A DNA stretch of 34,190 bases from Deltaproteobacteria bacterium (GTDB lineage: Bacteria > JAEEML01), in the NCBI GenBank assembly GCA_016283195.1, contig JAEEML010000029.1, positions 1 to 34,190 of the forward strand, in the 5' to 3' direction. Position numbers and translations under genes: made by a program. The notes beneath the pieces are model-generated. The model worked only from the letters and a program-made list of their open reading frames with translations. It was not told the DNA's origin and ran no database searches. Positions 1 through 7,076 of this stretch are shown here, piece after piece. The first letter of the stretch is position 1, and each line of letters opens with the position of its first letter.

Positions 1-1
1 G

Positions 2-826
2 GTGCGTCAAATTCTCAGCCAAAATGGCCTAAGCGCCAAAAAGAGCTGGGGACAAAATTTTCTGGTTGATGATGAGGCCATTGCCTGCCTGGTGGCTGCG
101 GCCGCCGGTCTTAGGCTACCCATTATTGAAATCGGCGCCGGCCTGGGAGCCATCACCAGGCCTCTTGCCAATACCGGGCTATCAGTCTTTTCAATAGAAC
201 GCGATCGAGAGCTGGTTCCTCTTTTAAAACGCGATATTACAGCGCCAAATGTTACTATAATAGAGGGTAATGCTCTAACAATTGACCTGGCGGCACTAGT
301 GCCGCCGCCCACGCGCTATGTGCTTATGGGTAATATTCCTTACCATCTGACCGCCCCGCTTTTTATGCGCCTTTTCGCCAGTATGGGGCGTGCGGCCCGT
401 ATGGTGGTGATGGTGCAAAAAGAGGTGGCCCAGCGTTTTATTGCTCCGCCCAGAAGCAGTGAGCGTTCATCGCTGGCTGTTTGGGCCGAACTCGCCGGGA
501 AAGCCACTCTTTTACGCGAGCTTTCGCCGGCGGCCTTTTCCCCGCAACCTCATGTTTATTCCACTATAATACAACTGGATGTGGAGCCGAGCGGCCCGCT
601 CACCGTTTATCCCTTCGCTCTTGTGGAAAAACTTTTGCGAGCTGCTTTCGGACAACGGCGCAAAACCCTCAAAAACTCTTTGTCACATCTGGATGTGGAT
701 GCTGCCTTGTTACTAAAGGCGGCGGATATTGAGGCGCGGCGCCGGCCTGAGGAGCTGGTTAAGGAAGAGTGGATTAGGCTCATTGCTGCTTATGCCTCTT
801 TTACCGAAAAGAATCTGGCCCGCTAA
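2..826 (+). CDS. rsmA: 16S rRNA dimethyladenosine transferase RsmA (KsgA), 5' end at window edge
   Basis: RsmA uses S-adenosylmethionine to dimethylate two adjacent adenines in the helix 45 loop of 16S rRNA, late in 30S assembly. The reading shows the family's N-terminal GQNF motif (about residues 17-20), the SAM-binding EIGAGLGAIT segment (43-52), the catalytic-site NIPY motif (111-114) and the MVQKEVAQRF segment (137-146). The C-terminal part has the FGQRRKTLKNSL stretch typical of RsmA. The first possible start is a GTG at base 2. Because the window begins there, no ribosome binding site can be seen, and the true start may lie a few codons upstream. Length (about 274 aa) is normal. The next gene follows 40 bases later on the same strand. 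Identification is by visible family motifs and is firm; only the start is uncertain. Confidence 0.95.
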   Translation: MRQILSQNGLSAKKSWGQNFLVDDEAIACLVAAAAGLRLPIIEIGAGLGAITRPLANTGLSVFSIERDRELVPLLKRDITAPNVTIIEGNALTIDLAALVPPPTRYVLMGNIPYHLTAPLFMRLFASMGRAARMVVMVQKEVAQRFIAPPRSSERSSLAVWAELAGKATLLRELSPAAFSPQPHVYSTIIQLDVEPSGPLTVYPFALVEKLLRAAFGQRRKTLKNSLSHLDVDAALLLKAADIEARRRPEELVKEEWIRLIAAYASFTEKNLAR

Positions 827-866
827 TCTTTTTTATGTCATAATACCCCCCCGGAAGGAGTAAACA

Positions 867-1367
867 ATGCGCCGTTTTAGCTATTTTTTTCTCGCTTTTT
901 TTGCTTTTTCGCTCTCATTCAGCGCTTGCTCCCATAAGTTCAAGCCCATTATTCCTTGCGAAAAGAAAGATTTTCAATCAAACCATTCGGCTGCCAATCT
1001 CTACAGCTGGGGCGATGAAAATTATATTAAGGCCAAAAAGTGTAATGAAGATTTGGATAGAATCAATGCCTATTGTATAAAATCAATCCAGCAGCGGGGG
1101 GCAGCTTATTGTAAATCGCCCTATGATCCTCTTTATAAAGACGCCCTTTTAGAGAGTATCGCCCTCTGCCGCGGTGAAGCACGCTCAATGGGCCTTGATC
1201 CCGATGAACTGCTCGTAAAATCCAAATTTGCGCCAGAAGAAAACGCCGCAGCGCCCAATAAAACCGCCTCCGGCAAAGCTGCCAATGCCAATACCGGCGA
1301 TGCCGCAAGTGAAGCCTCGGTGCCTGTTGATATAAAAAACGATGATGTGGTGACCACCGAAAATTAA
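867..1367 (+). CDS. small putative lipoprotein, unknown function
   Basis: The 166-aa product begins with a positively charged, strongly hydrophobic segment (MRRFSYFFLAFFAFSLSFSA) followed by Cys21, which fits a lipoprotein signal peptide with a lipobox-like FSAC. The mature part is polar and has several further cysteines (for example in CEKK, KKCNED, AYCIKS, AYCKSP and ALCRGE), which could form disulfides. The last 40 residues are an Ala/Asn/Thr-rich low-complexity tail. The start is supported by GGAAGGAG at 853-860, six bases before the ATG. I do not recognise the family. Export to the periplasm or a membrane anchor is inferred from the signal only. It sits between rsmA and the greA leader, with no functional link visible. 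Confidence 0.7.
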   Translation: MRRFSYFFLAFFAFSLSFSACSHKFKPIIPCEKKDFQSNHSAANLYSWGDENYIKAKKCNEDLDRINAYCIKSIQQRGAAYCKSPYDPLYKDALLESIALCRGEARSMGLDPDELLVKSKFAPEENAAAPNKTASGKAANANTGDAASEASVPVDIKNDDVVTTEN

Positions 1368-1428
1368 CTTTGCCCAGCATAAAAATAATGCTCAAAAACA
1401 GCTATTATCAGCGATAATAATTGCTTTC

Positions 1429-1454
1429 CCCCTTGCACTCCGTAAACCAAGGGG
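1429..1454 (+). promoter_or_regulatory. hairpin in the greA leader
   Basis: CCCCTTG (1429-1435) can pair with CAAGGGG (1448-1454) around a 12-base loop, a 7-bp stem with four G-C pairs. It lies just upstream of the intrinsic terminator in the same leader. A second, AT-rich inverted repeat, TATTATC/GATAATA around AGC, lies at 1403-1419. The two hairpins may belong to an attenuation device, but no known riboswitch class was recognised. Confidence 0.4.
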
Positions 1455-1468
1455 CTATAAGTGACTTT

Positions 1469-1491
1469 GCCAGCCGTCGGCTGGTTTTTTT
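1469..1491 (+). terminator. intrinsic terminator in the greA leader
   Basis: CCAGCC (1470-1475), loop GTC, then GGCTGG (1479-1484), followed directly by seven T residues (1485-1491), forms a compact Rho-independent terminator on the + strand. It lies about 30 bases upstream of the greA start codon and 100 bases after the lipoprotein stop. It can end the upstream transcript, attenuate greA, or both. Confidence 0.75.
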
Positions 1492-1522
1492 GTTGAAACA
1501 AGCGGTATGGAGGAATTGTCTT

Positions 1523-2005
1523 ATGGATCAGTTGCCAATGACCCCGCGCGGCTACAAGATGCTTGAGGAAAAACTCAAAAATTTAAAGTCGGTGGAACGC
1601 CCTAAAATAATTAAAGAAATTGAGTTTGCTCTCTCTCTGGGCGATCTCAGCGAAAATTTTGAATATCACTCAGCCAAAGATCGTCAGGGCATGATTGAAG
1701 CGCAAATTCAGGATTGTGAAGCTCGCATCGCTTTGGCGCAAATTATCGACCCCGCCAAGATGAAAAACGATGGTAAGGTGCGTTTTAGCGCCACTGTCAC
1801 CTTTGCCGACGAAGACAGCGGTGAAGAATTTTGTTACCAAATTGTCGGCGAAGATGAAGCCGATATTAAAAACGGCCTCATTTCGGTGGCCTCCCCCATT
1901 GCCAAAGCTCTCATCGGCAAAGAAGAGGGCGATGAAGTAAAAATTAAAACTCCCTCGGGCATAAAAACTGTCGAAATAAGCAAAGTCGAATATATTGCCC
2001 AATAA
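1523..2005 (+). CDS. greA: transcription elongation factor GreA
   Basis: GreA binds the RNA polymerase secondary channel and stimulates cleavage of backtracked transcripts. The chosen ATG at 1523 gives 160 aa, the usual GreA length, and has GGAGG at 1509-1513 as ribosome binding site. A longer frame beginning at a TTG at 1421 would run through the leader terminator and is rejected. The N-terminal coiled coil (about residues 10-75) carries the tip motif GDLSENFEYHSAKD with acidic residues D41 and E44, which coordinate the catalytic metal in the family. The C-terminal FKBP-like domain includes SPIAKALIGKEEGDEV. The gene lies 21 bases upstream of uvrB on the same strand, so the two are probably co-transcribed. 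Confidence 0.95.
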   Translation: MDQLPMTPRGYKMLEEKLKNLKSVERPKIIKEIEFALSLGDLSENFEYHSAKDRQGMIEAQIQDCEARIALAQIIDPAKMKNDGKVRFSATVTFADEDSGEEFCYQIVGEDEADIKNGLISVASPIAKALIGKEEGDEVKIKTPSGIKTVEISKVEYIAQ

Positions 2006-2026
2006 ATTTAAACAGATAGGTCTATT

Positions 2027-4063
2027 GTGTCTCTCATAGTTCGTAGCGATATGACCCCGCGCGGCGATCAGGCCCAGGCCATAGAAAAAATTTCTGCCAA
2101 CCTGAATGCCGGCGTAAAAGAACAGGTTCTTTTGGGGGTAACGGGCTCCGGCAAAACCTTTACCATGGCCAAATGCATTGAAGCTGCCGGCCGCCCTGCC
2201 CTGGTTTTGGCCCATAATAAAACTCTGGCTGCCCAGCTTTTTACCGAATTGCGCGACCTTTTTCCAGAAGCGGCAGTGAGCTATTTTGTCAGCTATTATG
2301 ACTATTATCAGCCGGAGGCTTATATTCCCTCTTCTGATACTTATATTGAAAAAGATGCTTCCATCAACGATGCCATTGACCGCTTGCGCCACAAAGCCAC
2401 CAATGAGCTTTTAACCAGGCGCGATGTGATTATCGTGGCCAGTGTCAGTTGTATATACGGTATCGGTGCGCCGGAAGATTACAGCAGCATGCGGGTAGAA
2501 CTGGCTGTCGGTGATATCATAGACCGCGACCAGTTACTTCTGGACCTGGTGCGCATTCAATATGAGCGCAATGATTTTGACCTCTATCGCGGCAGCTTCC
2601 GCGTGCGAGGGAGTACTATCGAAGTCTTTCCGGCTCACGAAAAGGATTTGGTTTACCGCATTGAGCTCTTTGGGGATGAAATAACCGCCCTTTCCGAGGT
2701 TGACCCCTTGCGCGGCCGCACACTACACCGCGCGAATCTCCTGACCATCTTTCCCAGCAGCCACTATGTTGTTGGTGAAGAGCGGCAAAAAAGAGCTATT
2801 GAAACTATTCGCGACGAGTTAAAAGAGAGGCTGAAATATTTGAATGATAACGGCAAGTTACTCGAAGCTCAGCGTTTAGAACAACGCACACTTTTTGATC
2901 TTGAAGCCCTGGAAACCAGCGGCTTTTGCAACGGCATAGAAAATTATTCGCGCCATTTAACCGGCCGCGCACCAGGCGAGCCGCCGCCCACCCTTTTGGA
3001 CTATTTTCCCAAAGATTTTGTGCTCTTTATTGATGAGAGTCACCAAACATTGCCGCAACTTAGAGCTATGTATAATGGCGACCAGGCGCGGAAACATACC
3101 CTGGTGGATTACGGCTTTCGTCTGCCATCGGCTCTTGACAACCGGCCGCTGAATTTTAGCGAATTTTGCCAAAGAATCGGCCAGGTAGTCTATGTGAGCG
3201 CCACCCCCGGTGAGTATGAATTTAACCAGGCTGGGGACTATGTAACCGAACAGATTATCCGCCCCACCGGTCTTTTGGACCCCAGCATAGAAGTGCGCCC
3301 GGCCAAAGGCCAAGTGGATGATCTTTTGGAGCAAATTCGCCAAAGAGTGGCCAAAAAGCAGCGCGTTTTGGTGACCACGCTCACTAAGCGCCTGGCCGAG
3401 GATATTACCGATTATTACAGTGATTTGGGCATTAAAGTTAATTATCTGCACTCCGATATTAAAACCATAGAGAGAAGCGATATTTTAAAGGAGCTTCGTG
3501 AGGGCGCTTTTGATGTCCTGGTGGGCATTAACCTGCTCCGAGAAGGGCTTGATTTGCCGGAGGTTTCTTTAGTTGCTATTTTGGATGCCGATAAAGAAGG
3601 CTTTTTGCGGGCTCAAAGTTCACTCATCCAAATCATGGGCCGCGCCGCCCGCCATGAAGAAGGCCATGTTATTTTATATGCCGATAATATGACCAAATCC
3701 ATGACGGCAGCTATCCAGGAAACATCTCGCCGCCGGCGCTTGCAAGCTGCCTATAATAAGGCCCACGGCATTACTCCAAAGAGTATTGTTAAAGAAATTC
3801 GCTCACTTAATATTGAGGAAATCGGCAGTTCCAAAGAGAAAAATAGCGATAAATCGCCGATTTCACCGGCAGCCGGAGAAGAAATTATCCGCACATTGCG
3901 CCTGGAGATGCTGGAGGCAGCCGGCAAATTGGAGTTTGAGCGAGCGGCGCAAATCAGAAATCGCATTGCCGAACTGGAGGAGGAACTGGCCATTTCCCCG
4001 GCTGAGCGCCTCTTTAATAAAAAATCTGAGCCCAAAAAGAGAAAAAAAAGCCGCTTTCGTTAG
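2027..4063 (+). CDS. uvrB: excinuclease ABC subunit UvrB
   Basis: UvrB is the damage-verifying helicase-like subunit of nucleotide excision repair; it is loaded by UvrA and recruits UvrC. The 678-aa product has Walker A GVTGSGKT (37-44), the beta-hairpin region with [12 protein letters not shown] (about 90-101), the DESH box (about 336-339), YVSATP and the motif VI-like [14 protein letters not shown]-terminal UVR domain ([20 protein letters not shown]) contacts UvrC. The start is a GTG at 2027, which keeps the family N-terminus ending in PxGDQxQAI; an ATG at 2051 would truncate it. The ribosome binding site is weak. The tail is Lys/Arg-rich. The family usually has IGRAAR where this protein has MGRAAR, a mild change. 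Confidence 0.97.
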   Translation: MSLIVRSDMTPRGDQAQAIEKISANLNAGVKEQVLLGVTGSGKTFTMAKCIEAAGRPALVLAHNKTLAAQLFTELRDLFPEAAVSYFVSYYDYYQPEAYIPSSDTYIEKDASINDAIDRLRHKATNELLTRRDVIIVASVSCIYGIGAPEDYSSMRVELAVGDIIDRDQLLLDLVRIQYERNDFDLYRGSFRVRGSTIEVFPAHEKDLVYRIELFGDEITALSEVDPLRGRTLHRANLLTIFPSSHYVVGEERQKRAIETIRDELKERLKYLNDNGKLLEAQRLEQRTLFDLEALETSGFCNGIENYSRHLTGRAPGEPPPTLLDYFPKDFVLFIDESHQTLPQLRAMYNGDQARKHTLVDYGFRLPSALDNRPLNFSEFCQRIGQVVYVSATPGEYEFNQAGDYVTEQIIRPTGLLDPSIEVRPAKGQVDDLLEQIRQRVAKKQRVLVTTLTKRLAEDITDYYSDLGIKVNYLHSDIKTIERSDILKELREGAFDVLVGINLLREGLDLPEVSLVAILDADKEGFLRAQSSLIQIMGRAARHEEGHVILYADNMTKSMTAAIQETSRRRRLQAAYNKAHGITPKSIVKEIRSLNIEEIGSSKEKNSDKSPISPAAGEEIIRTLRLEMLEAAGKLEFERAAQIRNRIAELEEELAISPAERLFNKKSEPKKRKKSRFR

Positions 4064-4140
4064 TTTTTTAACAATAATTAATTTTTGTGGCTAGCCAATA
4101 GTTATTATATATGTGTATGTAGAGACGGCTTTTGTGAGCC

Positions 4141-4146
4141 TATAAT
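4141..4146 (+). promoter_or_regulatory. probable -10 box (TATAAT) for the 4175 gene
   Basis: A perfect TATAAT lies 29-34 bases upstream of the ATG at 4175, in the 111-base gap after uvrB. The -35 region is poor (TGTAGA with a 17-base spacer), so an activator may be needed. The small inverted repeat GGCT/AGCC (4127-4140) directly precedes the box. Confidence 0.5.
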
Positions 4147-4174
4147 TGTGAATAACTCGTAGGAGGGTTTAATT

Positions 4175-5239
4175 ATGTCGAGTATTGGTGGCGGAGCTGG
4201 TTTTAGTAATGTACAAACTCCTGTTGTCTCCTTTGAAGCTAATAGTATTTCCATTAGCGGAGCCGGCGCTGAAGCTACACCGGAGATCCCTATTGATGCT
4301 GATGGTTGCGTTGATTTAAACGCCCTCACCTCCGTGCTTTCCGAGCAAACAGGCATCCCGGAAGATAAAATAGTCAAAGAGTTCCTACCCGGTATTGTTA
4401 AACAAATCGAAGCTCACGGCGCTTATAAATTAAAAGGCCTTGAGCTTTTAAAAGATATGGCCAGTGATCGCATGGATACCGCCAGGCCGACAGTTTCTAA
4501 CGGCCCGCAGAATGTTACCAGCGGTATGGATGACAGCACCAAACAAGTGGTACTCGTCTTTACCCAAGCCGGTGTTTATGTCAATCCCAACAACGCTCAA
4601 AATAACGAAGCTCTGACAAATAACATTAAAAGCGATCTCAGCAAGGCTATAAACAGTAGCGGACCGGCTATCCAACGCGAGCATGTTTCCGATGATTTTT
4701 CGCATAAGCTCTCTAATTATATGCAGCAATTTCCTTATGGCGATGTTATGTCCAGCCTCTTTTATGTCTTCCAGGAATCCATTAAGCAAACCAACGAAGA
4801 CAAAGCTTATTTTCTGCACAAACTCTCCGATATGAATAAAATTTCCGAAGCGCAAAGTGCCTATTTGAAGGATTTGGAGAATTGCAGCCAGAGTCTGGAG
4901 AGCCAAACTGTTGAGGACATGAAGAAGCAAGGTAAAGATTATCATGCCGGATCAACCGAGACAAGTGTTCCCACCAAAACTATTAATACCGATTCTCTGG
5001 GCAAAGATGGCAATGCCATTGTTGTCCCCGGCGAGACCAAACAAATGAACAACACCGCCTTGGCCGCCGAGATTAAAAAAGTGGAAACCGATATGGAAAC
5101 TGTGCGCAACAAACGCCAGGAATTCCAAACCATGTTTGAAAACTTTGACCAAAAAGCCAACCAGCTCTTTAACATTCTCTCCACAGTGCTTAAAAACGTC
5201 AAAGAAATGCAGAGCAGCGTTGTGCGCAATATGCTCTGA
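4175..5239 (+). CDS. candidate T3SS-secreted coiled-coil protein (tip/translocator-like)
   Basis: The 354-aa product has no signal peptide. It begins with a Ser/Gly-rich, uncharged N-terminus (MSSIGGGAGFSN), as T3SS substrates often do. A central block (about 189-235, beginning GDVMSSLFYVFQESIKQTNEDK) resembles in position and pattern the amphipathic block LxxLMxLLxxxxEDKxxN of the translocator-like proteins encoded at 9040-12733. The last 55 residues (295-350) are predicted coiled coil ending in SSVVRNML, as in tip or filament proteins of the IpaD/EspA type. No transmembrane segment is seen. The start has AGGAGGG at 4161-4167, eight bases before the ATG. Function is inferred from composition and context; an extracellular tip or needle-extension role is one option, a secreted effector another. 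No family was firmly recognised. Confidence 0.5.
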   Translation: MSSIGGGAGFSNVQTPVVSFEANSISISGAGAEATPEIPIDADGCVDLNALTSVLSEQTGIPEDKIVKEFLPGIVKQIEAHGAYKLKGLELLKDMASDRMDTARPTVSNGPQNVTSGMDDSTKQVVLVFTQAGVYVNPNNAQNNEALTNNIKSDLSKAINSSGPAIQREHVSDDFSHKLSNYMQQFPYGDVMSSLFYVFQESIKQTNEDKAYFLHKLSDMNKISEAQSAYLKDLENCSQSLESQTVEDMKKQGKDYHAGSTETSVPTKTINTDSLGKDGNAIVVPGETKQMNNTALAAEIKKVETDMETVRNKRQEFQTMFENFDQKANQLFNILSTVLKNVKEMQSSVVRNML

Positions 5240-5245
5240 TTTTTT
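5210..5245 (+). terminator. intrinsic terminator overlapping the 3' end of the secreted-protein gene
   Basis: CAGAGCA (5210-5216) pairs with TGCTCTG (5232-5238); an inner GCG/CGC pair (5217-5219 with 5225-5227) extends the stem. Six T residues follow at 5240-5245. The stem covers the last codons and stop of the 4175 gene, and the T tract ends two bases before the ATG of the next gene. It should lower transcription of the downstream gene relative to the upstream one. Confidence 0.65.
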
Positions 5246-5247
5246 CT

Positions 5248-6024
5248 ATGCCCTTTTCTCTTCCATTAGATGCTTACAAAGCAAAATCCGTTTTGGCTAT
5301 TGGGCTTAGCGAAGCAGCTGTCTTAGCTATAACCAAAGAAGCTTCATTTTGCACTGTTTTTGATTATTCGGCAGAAGTAACAGAGAAATTTAAAAATCTG
5401 TTTACTGCTTGCCGCCTTGAAGCATACAATGTGGATATTCGCCAGCCTCTTCCGCCTCTAAATCAGCATTATGATTTAATAATCAGCAATTTAATTCCAG
5501 CTGAGGAAGAGGCCAAAAAGCGCCTTTTGAGCCGTCTTAAGCCGTTTTTGCATGATAATGGGCGCCTGTTTATTACTCGCCCGGCTTTTGAAGAATCATT
5601 TGGCAAAAATGAGCTGCCCGATATTACTAATGATTCCGGCTTTATTCTAACGAGCACTTTGCATCCTGAACCACCTATCAAGGGTGCTAAAATTATAATC
5701 ACCGCTTTAAGCGACCCATACCCTATGAATGAGCGCTTTTTGGCGGCTATTATCACCAGTTTGGCACAAAAAGAGGAATTGCTTTTGACCTGGGATACTG
5801 TGTGTGGCGATGCCGAGGTAACTCTTACTGCTACCGGTGATTACACTATAACTCTCTCGGTAAACAAGGAGCTAATGACTTTTAAAGCCACTATTGAGCC
5901 GGCCAGCGGCAATATTCTTAATACCCTCTCAAATTTAGCTTTGGTGACTTTTTGCAATGATGTAAAAGAGCACCACATAAGCCAAAAAGACGGCTATTTA
6001 CTCACCGAAGTGACAGCCGGCTAA
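5248..6024 (+). CDS. degenerate methyltransferase-like protein, possible partner of the upstream secreted protein
   Basis: The 258-aa product looks bipartite. Residues 1-155 follow the order of a class I SAM-dependent methyltransferase: a beta strand with VLAIGLSE in place of the usual DxGxGxG, an acidic strand end (VFDYS), DIRQPLP, a DLIISNL strand and a GRLFITRP strand after a helix. The glycine-rich SAM motif is not intact, so catalysis is doubtful. Residues 158-258 show a helix, three beta strands, helix, beta pattern that would suit a class I T3SS chaperone, but no sequence signature confirms this. There is no Shine-Dalgarno site; the ATG lies eight bases after the upstream stop, which suggests reinitiation. 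The stop overlaps the stop of the convergent gene by four bases. Function unknown. Confidence 0.55.
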   Translation: MPFSLPLDAYKAKSVLAIGLSEAAVLAITKEASFCTVFDYSAEVTEKFKNLFTACRLEAYNVDIRQPLPPLNQHYDLIISNLIPAEEEAKKRLLSRLKPFLHDNGRLFITRPAFEESFGKNELPDITNDSGFILTSTLHPEPPIKGAKIIITALSDPYPMNERFLAAIITSLAQKEELLLTWDTVCGDAEVTLTATGDYTITLSVNKELMTFKATIEPASGNILNTLSNLALVTFCNDVKEHHISQKDGYLLTEVTAG

Positions 6025-7076
6025 CGGCGCGGAATAAAATAGATATTTACAGTTTCCGGAGCATCTGGCAGCAAGCTGAAAGCCAGGCCGTGCGGCGTAG
6101 CCCAAAGATTTAGCTCAAGGGCTCCTTTTTGGCATATTGCCGAATAAGTATCTGTCGGCCAGCCAATGGCCTTTAAAAACTTTGCTCCGCGCTCGTTACC
6201 GGCCTCGGCAGTAAAGAAAAAATTGAGTTTGAAATAGGGAGTTTCAGCCAACACCAGCGCCACTTCAAAATCGCTTGTAAGCCCCTTGCATAGCCCATCA
6301 GGGCAAAAAAACTCGCCGGCCAGCTGCCATAATTTGTCATTAAAAACAAGCTGTTTATGCATCTTAGCAAAAGTAGTAACTCTCTCTTGCTCAAGCCAGC
6401 TTATGCGCTGATATATTTTAATTCTTGGCGGCTTACCATGCACCAAGTCCAACCCCAAGCCGGAATGGTGCGAAATGGGGCCGAATGTCTGCTCGAAATC
6501 TGTCACTAGCTCGTTAAAAGCTGTAGCTTCAAGAGCAGCCAGCGCCGATAAAAGCACCGCTAAATGTGGGCGCCTATTGTCCAGCCTGGTTGTAAAATAA
6601 GGCTTGATTATCGGCAAGTTGCTCTTCTTGCCAAAAGCCAGACCGCATAGCAAAGCCCTAGCCTGCGGGGCCAAAAGATCAAAGCCACTATCCGGCGGAT
6701 ATATAGCGCTAAAAAGCTCCGCAATCTGGCCGGATTCTGCCGGAGAAAGCTCGCCCATCTCGGCCATTTTGAGCAATAAATTGCGCTGGATAGCCAGAGA
6801 ATCGGCCATGGTGGCCCCAGCTAGGGGCACACCTATCAGAGCCACGGCAGTAATTTCGTTTTTGGCCAGGCGCACGGCATATTCCAGGCTGGCACCTGAT
6901 TGCATAAGCGGTGGCTTATTTGAACCATTTTGCCGAGAACGCAAAAAAGCCGCCAGCAAATCCAATTGATCGCCGGTAATCATATTGGCAGAGAAAAAAT
7001 CCTGCCAGGCAGCAAATGGGTGCGTTAACTGGCCGGCATTAGGTAATAAATTATCCAGTAGCGGCCACAGAGACAT
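6021..7076 (-). CDS. unknown 351-aa protein, translationally coupled to the 631-aa translocator-like protein
   Basis: I do not recognise this family. The product is soluble, without signal peptide or membrane segment. The N-terminal 150 residues are mostly helical; the C-terminal half alternates strands and helices, with two similar strand motifs, PPRIKIYQRISW (about residues 217-228) and VNIYFIPRR at the very end, plus YFKLNFFF between them. That repeating pattern is faintly like a prenyltransferase-type barrel, but this is a weak impression. Its ATG overlaps the upstream stop as TGATG and no ribosome binding site is seen, so it should be made in step with the 631-aa protein. This makes a dedicated partner, such as a chaperone or modifying enzyme, a reasonable inference. 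It converges with the 5248 gene, with stop codons overlapping. Confidence 0.55.
   Translation of the reverse strand: MSLWPLLDNLLPNAGQLTHPFAAWQDFFSANMITGDQLDLLAAFLRSRQNGSNKPPLMQSGASLEYAVRLAKNEITAVALIGVPLAGATMADSLAIQRNLLLKMAEMGELSPAESGQIAELFSAIYPPDSGFDLLAPQARALLCGLAFGKKSNLPIIKPYFTTRLDNRRPHLAVLLSALAALEATAFNELVTDFEQTFGPISHHSGLGLDLVHGKPPRIKIYQRISWLEQERVTTFAKMHKQLVFNDKLWQLAGEFFCPDGLCKGLTSDFEVALVLAETPYFKLNFFFTAEAGNERGAKFLKAIGWPTDTYSAICQKGALELNLWATPHGLAFSLLPDAPETVNIYFIPRR

Noticed and set aside
1421-1522. N-terminal extension of GreA from a TTG at 1421
   Set aside because: It runs through an intrinsic terminator, gives residues absent from GreA proteins, and the ATG at 1523 has a good ribosome binding site and gives the normal length.
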